Source: Macrostomum hystrix (Eukaryota > Platyhelminthes > Macrostomidae). Taken from it: 64,000 nucleotides of DNA. Below are positions 47,401 to 56,018 of this stretch, piece by piece. The translations under genes were made by a program, and so were the position numbers. The notes under the pieces are model-generated. The model did no database searches and was not told the DNA's origin. It was given only the letters and a program-made list of their open reading frames with translations. The stretch is from NCBI GenBank assembly GCA_950097015.1, contig CATNEN010000012.1, forward strand, positions 985,501-1,049,500, given 5' to 3'. Position 1 is the first letter of the stretch. Each line of letters starts with the position of its first letter.

Positions 47401-49768
47401 AGTGTATATCATGTCCCATCTCACAGTGTATCTCATCTCCCATCTCACAGTGTATCTTATCTCCCATCTCACAGTGTATCTCATCTCCCATCTCACAGTG
47501 TATCTCATCTCCCATCTCACAGTGTATCTCATCTCCCATCTCACACTGTGTCTCATCTCCCATCTCACAATGTATCTCATCTCCCATCTCACAGTGTATC
47601 TCATCTCCCATCTCACAGTGTATCTCATCTCCCATCTCACAGTGTATCTCATCTCCCATCTCACAGTGTATCTCATCTCCCATCTCACAGTGTATCTCAT
47701 CTCCCATCTCACAGTGTATCTCATCTCCCATCTCACAGTGTATCTTATCTCCCAATCAATTACCGCACCCGCAGGCTGATGCTGACTACATTCGCGAACT
47801 GATGGACAAGGAGCGCGGCTCTCAGGCATCTGGCGGCGGTAGCGGCAGCGTCAATCTAGACGTGCAGACCAAGGACGCTCATCTGGATGACGACCAGAAG
47901 CGCGAACTGGCTGCTAAGCTGGCCGATCCCAAGCTGCACGAATTCGAGCTCATGGACGGCGTGCTCCGCTGCTTCAAGCACGTCCTGTGCACCTGGGGCA
48001 GCCGGCTGAATGCTCGCTCCGCCGAGGAGAAACAGAGCAACAGGTGGGCCGTTTAATAGTCTATGGGGTTGTAGGGCCATTTGCGAGTAATAGTCTATGG
48101 GGTTGTAGGGCCATTTACGAGTAATAGTCTATGGGGTTGTAGGGCCATTTACGAGTAATAGTCTATGGGGTTGTAGGGCAATTTACGAGTTATAGTCTAT
48201 GGGGTTGTAGGGTCATTTACGAGTAATAGTCTATGGGCTTGTAGGGCCGTTTGATAGTATATGGGTTTGTAGGGCCTTTGATAGTCTATGGGTTGTAGCG
48301 ACATTTGATATGTAGGGATTAGCCAGCAGACAGACAATGGAGTATGTAGGGATTAGCCAACAGACAATGGGATATGTAGGGATTAGTCATCAGCCAATGG
48401 GATATGTAGGGATTAGCCAGCAGACAGTCAATGGGATATGTAGGGATTAGCCAAAGACAGACAATGGGATATGTAGGGATTAGCCAACAGACAGACAATG
48501 GGATATGTACAATAGGATATGTAGGGATTAGCCAGCAGACAGACAATGGGATATGTAGGGATTAGCCAGCAGACAGACAATGGGATATGTAGGGATTAGC
48601 CAGCAGAGAGACAATGGGATATGTAGGGATTAGCCAGCAGACAGACAATGGGGTATATAGGGATTAGCCAGCAGACAGACAATGGGATATGTACAATAGG
48701 ATATGTAGGGATTAGCCAGCAGAGAGACAATGGGATATGTACAATAGGATATGTAGGGATTAGCCAGCAGACAATGGGATATGTAGGGATTAGCCATCAG
48801 ACAATGGGATATGTAGGGATTAGCCAAAGACAGACTATGGGATATGTAGGGATTAGTCATCAGCCAATGGGATAAGTAGGGATTAGCCAGCAGACAGACA
48901 ATGGGGTATATAGGGATTAGCCAGCAGACAGACAATGGGATATGTACAATAGGATATGTAGGGATTAGCCAACAGACAGACAATGGGATATGTACAATAG
49001 GATATGTAGGGATTAGCCAGCAGACAATGGGATATGTAGGGATTAGCCATCAGACAATGGGATATGTAGGGATTAGCCAAAGACAGACTATGGGATATGT
49101 AGGGATTAGCCAGCAGACAGACTATGGGATATGTAGGGATTAGCCAGCAGACAGACTATGGGATATGTAGGGATTAGTCATCAGCCAATGGGATAAGTAG
49201 GGATTAGCCAGCAGACAGACAATGGGATATGTAGGGATTAGCCAAAGACAGACAATGGGATATGTAGGGATTAGCCGACAGACTTGGTTCAGACTAAGTT
49301 AGATAAGTATTGCCTTCCGATCTGTCTAGCTAGTGTTTTCCCCACTCCCATCCTGAGTTCAGAGGTCGCCTAGAGAGCGGCAAGTACACCCAGACGGTGG
49401 AGTACATCCAGCCGCTGTTCAAAGCGTTGAAGGAGCACCGAGTCGCTTACGACATCGCCGACAGTCTGGCCCGGGTGGCCCGCAACCTGCTGTCTAGGAA
49501 TTACATCGAGGCCAACGCGGCCTACATGGAGCTGGCCATCGGCAATGCGCCCTGGCCTCTAGGCGTCACCAATCACGGCATTCATTCCCGACCCGCTCAA
49601 GCCGGCATTCACGCCAAGAACGTCGCCCACGTGTTGAACGACGAGACACAGAGAAAGTACATCCAGAGTATTAAACGGCTGATGTCTCTGGCGCAAGAGT
49701 TCTTTCCAACAGATCCGCACAGATGCGTCAATTATATGGGACCAAACATGCCCAGCTACCGCCTGTGA
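44458..49768 (+). CDS. PRPF18: Pre-mRNA-splicing factor 18 (four exons)
   Basis: Acts in the second catalytic step of splicing, helping 3' splice-site choice and exon joining. Exons 44458-44523, 46767-47114, 47775-48043 and 49363-49768, phases 0, 0, 2; joined 1089 nt, 362 residues (human protein about 342). Exon 1 gives the coiled N-terminus (MNDFLKDEILQRKRKLEELK). Exon 2 has KKYFRRGELAKKEEEAY, the family's PRP4-like module IREVRRRLRERNQPIRLFGE (REVRRRLRE..QPIRLFGE) and DLQAAMEK. Exons 3 and 4 form the helical Prp18 domain, including the invariant loop MAIGNAPWP-type motif (here LAIGNAPWPLGVT), then HVLNDETQRKYIQ and the C-terminal FPTDPHRCVNYMGP. All three introns are occupied by repeats: a MITE and a second inverted-repeat element in intron 1, minisatellites in introns 2 and 3. 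ATTAAA at 49913-49918 is a possible poly(A) signal. Confidence 0.97.
45132..45555. mobile_element. 424-bp MITE with long terminal inverted repeats
   Basis: Ends are inverted repeats of about 40 bp: left from gggtacctggacactttgtc through ttacaacttcgtcatcc, right its near reverse complement (ggataacgaagttgtaagat through aagtgtctaggatccc), with about five mismatches. Both sides are flanked by tcatag (45126-45131 and 45556-45561), a likely target-site duplication. The terminal motif (gacactttgtcatct) recurs inside near 45229. No transposase is encoded. It lies in PRPF18 intron 1. Confidence 0.82.
45838..46136. mobile_element. Possible inverted-repeat DNA element in PRPF18 intron 1
   Basis: A 12-bp perfect inverted repeat, tacatgcgcaac at 45848-45859 and gttgcgcatgta at 46113-46124, bounded by 10-bp direct repeats tttggggcta at 45838-45847 and 46127-46136 (two extra bases on the right). 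The interior is strongly pyrimidine-rich on the plus strand, with cgacttagtttgct-like repeats. It has the shape of a small non-autonomous transposon, but no family is recognised. Confidence 0.5.
47165..47755. repeat. 24-bp minisatellite in PRPF18 intron 2
   Basis: About 24 units of tctcatctcccatctcacag plus tgta. Each unit on the sense strand is a pyrimidine tract followed by cacag, so it resembles a 3' splice site. The array stops about 20 nt before the true acceptor (gcag at 47774). Confidence 0.96.
48046..48310. repeat. About 34-bp minisatellite at the start of PRPF18 intron 3
   Basis: Seven to eight units of tagtctatggggttgtaggg with a following ccatttacgagtaa phrase, starting within a few bases of the exon 3 donor. 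A 28-bp relative forms the array at 50165-50905. Confidence 0.9.
48308..49285. repeat. 34-bp minisatellite in PRPF18 intron 3
   Basis: About 30 units of atgggatatgtagggattag with ccagcagacagaca and its variants (ccatcagaca, ccaaagacagaca, and acaatagg inserts). A block of about 250 bp is duplicated (48640-48890 and 48890-49130). Confidence 0.95.
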
Positions 49769-49779
49769 CAGTTTTGACA

Positions 49780-50050
49780 GCTCTAAAAATCCCACAAAAA
49801 CATGGTGTATGACGTTTGCACAGTTTAAGAAGGAGGTTGTCGACTATTTAAATGGTGTTACTTTTACTTCTATGATTGTCTTAATGTGTTATATTATAAT
49901 ATGTAAAATTTTATTAAATTAAATCGGTGTAAATTAATCGAAATGGGATTATATAAGTGCAGCGGTGAAATTTAAGTACAGAAATGAATTTTTACTTATG
50001 GTGCACTGTTTATAATATCCTAAAAATAGATTCCATGACATTTAGGGGTA
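49780..50050. other. PRPF18 3' flank
   Basis: AT-rich 3'UTR and flank, no further gene. Confidence 0.5.
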
Positions 50051-50090
50051 AACATGTGATCATTTGTATACAAATCATTACTGTATCCAT

Positions 50091-50163
50091 CAAGCACGTC
50101 CTGTGCACCTGGGGCAGCCGGCTGAATGCTCGCTCCGCCAAGGAGAAACAGAGCAACAGGTAA
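50091..50163 (+). pseudogene. Duplicated fragment of PRPF18 exon 3 with its donor
   Basis: Positions 50091-50161 match the end of PRPF18 exon 3 (47975-48045) with a single substitution (gccgagg to gccaagg) up to the splice donor, here gtaagg instead of gtgggc. The following minisatellite is a relative of that in PRPF18 intron 3. It lies downstream of the gene's stop, and no acceptor or further exon accompanies it, so it is a non-functional copy. Confidence 0.92.
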
Positions 50164-50164
50164 G

Positions 50165-50905
50165 GCAATTTGATAGTCTATGGGTTTGGTGGGCCAGTTG
50201 TTATTTTGTGGGTTTGTAGGGCCATTTAATAGTCTATGGGGTTGTGGGGCCATTTGATAGTCTATGGGGTTGTGGGGCCATTTGATAGTCTATGGGGTTG
50301 TGGGGCCATTTGATAGTCTATGGGGTTGTGGGGCCATTTGATAGTCTATGGGGTTGTGGGGCCATTTGATAGTCTATGGGTTTGTACGGCCATTTGATAG
50401 TCTATGGGTTTGTAGGGCCATTTGATAGTCTATGGGTTTGTAGGGCCATTTGATAGTCTATGGGGTTGTGGGGCTATTTGATAGTCTATGGGTTTGTAGG
50501 GCCATTTAATAGTCTATGGGGTTGTGGGGCCATTTGATAGTCTATGGGGTTGTGGGGCCATTTGATAGTCTATGGGTTTGTACGGCCATTTGATAGTCTA
50601 TGGGTTTGTAGGGCCATTTGATAGTCTATGGGTTTGTAGGGCCATTTGATAGTCTATGGGGTTGTGGGGCTATTTGATAGTCTATGGGTTTGTAGGCCCA
50701 TTTAATAGTCTATGGGGTTGTGGGGCCATTTGATAGTCTATGGGGTTGTGGGGCCATTTGATAGTCTATGGGTTTGTACGGCCATTTGATAGTCTATGGG
50801 TTTGTAGGGCCATTTGATAGTCTATGGGGTTGTGGGGCTATTTGATAGTCTATGGGGTTGTGGGGCCATTTAATAGTCTATGGGGTTGTGGGGCCATTTG
50901 ATATG
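50165..50905. repeat. 28-bp minisatellite after the PRPF18 fragment
   Basis: About 26 units of tttgatagtctatggggttg plus tggggcca, with gtttgtagggcc and gtttgtacggcc variants recurring in the same order (period near 200 bp). It ends in gatatgtagggattagc (50901-50917), the first phrase of the second array of PRPF18 intron 3. Confidence 0.94.
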
Positions 50906-50989
50906 TAGGGATTAGCATGTGATAATGTGATAATTTGTATACAAATCATTACTGTATCCATAATGGTCGGTGAGACAAGTATGGGAAAA

Positions 50990-51090
50990 TGCTTAGAGCT
51001 TTTGAGGCCGAGAGAGGCATTGACATTCGTTCTGCCTGACGATAAGCAAGACAGGGCAGATGTACTCGTACGCACCTAAGTATGAGATTG
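50990..51090 (+). mobile_element. Fragment of the second SINE family
   Basis: Shares ctgcctgacgat-a-caag-cagggcagatgta and the following cgcacct with the copy at 43446-43812. Both ends are truncated. Confidence 0.6.
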
Positions 51091-51212
51091 CCACACTGCT
51101 CATCTGCTCAGTGACAAATATTGTAAGTCAAAAGGAAACGCCGACGAAGAAACTATTGTAATGAAGCCGTTGTCCAATTGTCAAAAACAAACATATTGAA
51201 GATGTACGAGTT

Positions 51213-54200
51213 TCATTGACCCGGCGATTGAGTCGCTTCAACAATGCGCTTGGCTGTTGGACTTTCATCCCGGAGTACCAGCAGCGAAATGATTGGACCA
51301 GTGACCTGTATGACATGGCGTGGTAATGGGATGTAACTAGTGGGAATGAGAGTGAGGTAGCTAGTGGGAATGAGAATGAGGTAGCTAGTGGGAATGAGAA
51401 TGAGGTAGCTAGTGGGAATGAGAGTGAGGTAGCTAGTGGGAATGAGAGTGAGGTAGCTAGTGGGTATGAGAGTGAGGTAGCTAGTAGGAATGAGAGTGAG
51501 GTAGCTAGTGGGAATGAGAGTGAGGTAGCTAGTGGGAATGAGAGTGAGGTAGCTAGTGGGAATGAGAGTGAGGTAGCTAGTGGGTATGAGAGTGAGGTAG
51601 CTAGTGGGTATGAGAGTGAGGTAGCTAGTGGGAATGAGAGTGAGGTAGCTAGTGGGAATGAGAGCGAGGTAGCTAGTGGGAATGAGAGTGAGGTAGCTAG
51701 TGGGAATGAGAGCGAGGTAGCTAGTGGGTATGAGAGTGAGGTAGCTAGTGGGAACGAGAGTGAGGTAGCTAGTGGGAATGAGAGTGAGGTAGCTAGTGGG
51801 AATGAGAATGAGGTAGCTAGTGGGAATGAGAGTGAGGTAGCTAGTGGGTATGAGAGTGAGGTAGCTAGTGGGAATGAGAGTGAGGTAGCTAGTGGGAATG
51901 AGAATGAGGTAGCTAGTGGGAATGAGAGTGAGGTAGCTAGTGGGTATGAGAGTGAGGTAGCTAGTGGGAATGAGAGTGAGGTAGCTAGTGGGAATGAGAG
52001 TGAGGTAGCTAGTGGGAATGAGAGTGAGGTAGCTAGTGGGTATGAGAGTGAGGTAGCTATTGGGAATGAGAATGAGGTAGCTAGTGGGAATGAGAGTGAG
52101 GTAGCTAGTGGGTATGAGAGTGAGGTAGCTATTGGGAATGAGAATGAGGTAGCTAGTGGGAATGAGAGTGAGGTAGCTAGTGGGAATGAGAGTGAGGTAG
52201 CTAGTGGGTATGACGGTGAGGGATGGAGCAGCTTCACCTGTCCAATGATCTCCGAATCCCAGCCGTCGGGTTGGTCGCAATGGCCGCTCGTGTCGAAGCC
52301 GTTGATCTCCAGGACGCGGTCGCCTGGTCGGAGTCGGCCGTCCCGGTCAGCCGGACTGTCAGGCTGCAGGCTGTCTACGAACAGCCCGACAGGAGGCTGC
52401 CTGGAGTGTCGGAGTATGTTGGAAAGCGTGAATATTGTGGGGTAGCTAAGGTGCAGAATGGCTCATTTGTACCGTCTGCACAATAGCCTGATCCCAAGCC
52501 GGCCGCCTGAGCTGCTTGGATTTCGACAGATACAGATTCTCAGCAGCTGCGGCGCATTGTCGCCAGTCAGCGCCTGACTTCGCCTGTCGGATGCGGCGCC
52601 GTCGCCTCGCCAAATTGTTATAGTGCATTCAGGTTTTGAAGTGTCTGACAAGGCCTGCTTGGCCTCGCTGTGAGTTGCCGCTGATAGGTAGCAATCGTTA
52701 ACCTTAAGTTTGAAGTTTTTGTGTGAAGTGTGAGAACAAGAACTGGTGTGTGACAGACTGGTATGAGGTGTGAGAACAAGAACTGGTGTGTGACAGACTG
52801 GTATGAGGTGTGAGAACAAGAACTGGTGTGTGACAGACTGGTATGAGGTGTGAGAACAAGAACTGGTGTGACAGATTGTGTGAGAATAAGAAGCTTCCAT
52901 ATTTCCAGGTCGCACCGACCTGCAGTATGACGTCACCCGGCCGCAAACGGTCGTCTGTGTCCGCCAGACCGCCAGGTAAAATTCTCTGAATAAGCACGCA
53001 GCCCTGTCAAGATTGTTGGCAAACTTTTTCATTTACCGACAGCCTTGTTAATTTTTTTTCATCCTACAAGATTTTTCTCAGTATTCTGAGAAGCATACTC
53101 ATCTATGTTTCTCAGAATATATCATTCCTGTTTTCTAAAGTGATCATATTCCAGTTTTATATTATGTATACCTATTCCTGTTTCCTAGAATATCCCAATA
53201 AAAAGACCAGTCCCACTACAGATCCATGGTTCCTAGAATATCCCATTCCTGTTTCCTAGAATATCTTTATTACTATTTCCTAGAATATCCCATTCTGTTT
53301 CCTGAAATATCACTATTTCTGTTTCCTAGAATATCCCCATTCCTGTTGCCTAGAATATCTCCGTTCCTGTTTCTTGGAATATCCCATCCCTGATTCGTAG
53401 AATATCTCTATTCCTGTTTCCTAGAATATCCTTATTACTATTTCCTAGAATATCTCATTCTGTTTCCTGGAATATCACTATTTCTGTTTCCTAGAATATC
53501 CCCATTCCTGTTGCCTAGAATATCTCCATTCCTGTTTCTTGGAATATCCCATCCCTGATTCGTAGAATATCTCTATTCCTGTTTCCTAGAATATCCTTAT
53601 TACTATTTCCTAGAATATCCCATTCTGTTTCCTGGAATATCACTATTTCTGTTTCCTAGAATATCCTTATTACTATTTCCTAGAATATCTCATTCTGTTT
53701 CCTGAAATATCACTATTTCTGTTTCCTAGAATATCCCCATTCCTGTTGCCTAGAATATCTCCGTTCCTGTTTCTTGGAATATCCCATCCCTGATTCGTAG
53801 AATATCTCTATTCCTGTTTCCTAGAATATCCTTATTACTATTTCCTAGAATATCTCATTCTGTTTCCTGGAATATCACTATTTCTGTTTCCTAGAATATC
53901 CCCATTCCTGTTGCCTAGAATATCTCCATTCCTGTTTCTTGGAATATCCCATCCCTGATTCGTAGAATATCTCTATTCCTGTTTCCTAGAATATCCTTAT
54001 TACTATTTCCTAGAATATCCCATTCTGTTTCCTGGAATATCACTATTTCTGTTTCCTAGAATATCCTTATTACTATTTCCTAGAATATCTCATTCTGTTT
54101 CCTGGAATATCACTATTTCTGTTTCCTAGAATATCCCCATTCCTGTTTCCTAGAATATCTTTATTACTATTTCCTAGAATATCCCATTCTGTTTCCTGGA

Positions 54201-55329
54201 ATATCACTATTTCTGTTTCCTAGAATATCCCCATTCCTGTTGCCTAGAATATCTCCGTTCCTGTTTCTTGGAATATCCCATCCCTGATTCGTAGAATATC
54301 TCTATTCCTGTTTCCTAGAATATCCTTATTACTATTTCCTAGAATATCTCATTCTGTTTCCTGGAATATCACTATTTCTGTTTCCTAGAATATCCCCATT
54401 CCTGTTGCCTAGAATATCTCCATTCCTGTTTCTTGGAATATCCCATCCCTGATTCGTAGAATATCTCTATTCCTGTTTCCTAGAATATCCTTATTACTAT
54501 TTCCTAGAATATCCCATTCTGTTTCCTGGAATATCACTATTTCTGTTTCCTAGAATATCCTTATTACTATTTCCTAGAATATCTCATTCTGTTTCCTGGA
54601 ATATCACTATTTCTGTTTCCTAGAATATCCCCATTCCTGTTGCCTAGAATATCTTCATTCCTGTTTCCTGGTATATCCCATCCGTGATTCCTAGAATATC
54701 TCTATTCCTGTTTCCTGGAATATCCCCATTCATGGTTCCTTGATTATCCTTTATTCACGTTTCCTGGAATATCCGTTTTATGATTCTTATAATATCCCTA
54801 TTCCTCACTAAGGAAGTATCACAGCCTCCGACGAAACTAATCCCAAGGCTTTTGTTGCCTTCGCGTGGCAGCCGAACACTCGCCGTTATGCCAACGTCTT
54901 GGATGTTGTCTGCGGCTACGGAATCACAGTCAGCACTGTTGTCACTTCCAATCTCGTTGTGTATTGAAAGGCCTGCTGATTTTTTAAACATTTGCAATTG
55001 AACTTTTCATTTCAATTTGTAATCTGTGACTTAGCTTCGTTAAAATAAAAAATTTGAAGGGTCATGCAGTTCAAATGACTGAATGTCATTCCATCATAAT
55101 ACATTATATTTTTTATCGAAACTCACCTGGCAGAGATGGCTGCTGTCTATGGTAAAAATTGCTGCACATTGCGAAGCGTCCGTTGCAGCGACTTTAAAAA
55201 ATAGGTTAAATTCTTTATTATCGTTTACTAATTTGAAAATATGAAAATATTATTTGAAAATAACCCAGACCTCCTCACCTGCATTGTCTGGTCGACAACG
55301 GCTTGATATCAGCCAGCTTGTCTAGCAGT
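51213..55329 (-). CDS. Two-PDZ-domain protein, C-terminal part (5' end uncertain)
   Basis: PDZ domains bind C-terminal peptides of membrane and signalling proteins, so this is probably a scaffold. Minus-strand exons with matching phases: 55329-55279, 55191-55127, 54975-54809 (or from 54972), 53003-52916, 52680-52473, 52400-52238 and 51305-51213; 278 codons including the stop. Exon order gives LLDKLADIKPLSTRQC and RCNGRFAMCSNFYHRQQ (unrecognised). PDZ1 follows: ASVRLPREGNKSLGISFVGG, CVLIQRILPGGLADTDDRLR, PGDVILQV and ATHSEAKQALSD. PDZ2 is ICICRNPSSSGGRLGIRLL, PPVGLFVDSLQPDSPADRDG, RLRPGDRVLEING and TGPIISLLVLR. Introns interrupt both PDZ domains; one is only 72 nt (52472-52401) and three hold minisatellites. 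PDZ1 lacks the usual asparagine-glycine after ILQV. Which multi-PDZ family it belongs to is not clear; upstream exons may lie at 56.0-57.7 kb. Confidence 0.87.
51340..52222. repeat. 24-bp minisatellite in the last intron of the PDZ gene
   Basis: About 36 units of gagagtgaggtagctagtgg plus gaat or gtat. It fills the intron 51306-52237, starting about 16 nt after the donor. On the coding (minus) strand two frames are free of stops, including that of the upstream exon. Confidence 0.96.
52715..52890. repeat. 40-bp minisatellite in a PDZ-gene intron
   Basis: Four units of gtgtgagaacaagaactggt followed by gtgtgacagactggtatgag, in the intron between exons 53003-52916 and 52680-52473. Confidence 0.92.
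53060..54790. repeat. 24-bp minisatellite with higher-order structure in a PDZ-gene intron
   Basis: About 70 diverged monomers built on cctgtttcctagaatatccc. Distinct monomers (ttgcctagaatatctcc, tgattcgtagaatatctc, ttattactatttcctag) recur in a fixed order, giving repeats of about 165, 235 and 400 bp. The array reaches to within about 20 nt of the donor at 54808. Confidence 0.95.
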
Positions 55330-55469
55330 CTGCATTGAGTTAATTAAATTCAAATTAATATGCACTGAATACTACCATTCTGATTCATACAATATCCCCG
55401 ATTCCTGTTTGCCAGTGTATTCCCAACACTGATTTAGACTGCATGGCCATCAGGAAACTTAATTTCCCG

Positions 55470-55845
55470 TGTAGAGATGAGACAATGGAGAGATGAGACA
55501 CGGGAGAGATGAGACAGTGGAGAGATGAGACACGGGAGAGATGAGACAGTGGAGAGATGAGACAGTGGAGAGATGAGACAGGGGAGAGATGAGACAGTGG
55601 AGAGATGAGACAGTGGAGAGATGAGACAGGGGAGAGATGAGACAAGGGAGAGATGAGACAGTGGAGAGATGAGACAGAGGAGAGATGAGACAGTTAAGAG
55701 ATGGGACAGTAGAGAGATGAGACAGTGGAGAGATGAGACGGGGGAGAGATTAGACAGGGGAGAGATGAGACAAGGGAGAGATGAGACAAGGGAGAGATGA
55801 GACAGGGGAGAGATGAGACAGGGGAGGGATGAGACAGTGGCAGAG
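55470..55845. repeat. 16-bp minisatellite, same family as 17960-19215
   Basis: About 23 units of gagacagtggagagat or gagacaggggagagat on the plus strand. It lies upstream of the first assigned PDZ-gene exon. Confidence 0.94.
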
Positions 55846-56018
55846 TAGTTGCGGCACAGGCCAGCAGACGCATCTGGCTAGTGGGGCGAAGGTATAGCAT
55901 CCCAGAATGTTCGCACTGTGATGTTTATCAAGTGTGGCAGTGCATGCATGGCAGCACCCATTAGTGAAGCTGGCTGCACAATGCTTCTCTGGTTTCGGTC
56001 CTAGATACCATCGCTCAA

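Noticed and set aside
52401-52472. A 27-nt intron in PDZ2 (ending at cttag, about 52446)
   Set aside because: The in-phase 72-nt intron ending at ctccag (52401) gives the canonical PDZ spacing (LGIRLLCRR then QPPVGLFVDSL), so the longer intron is the better reading.
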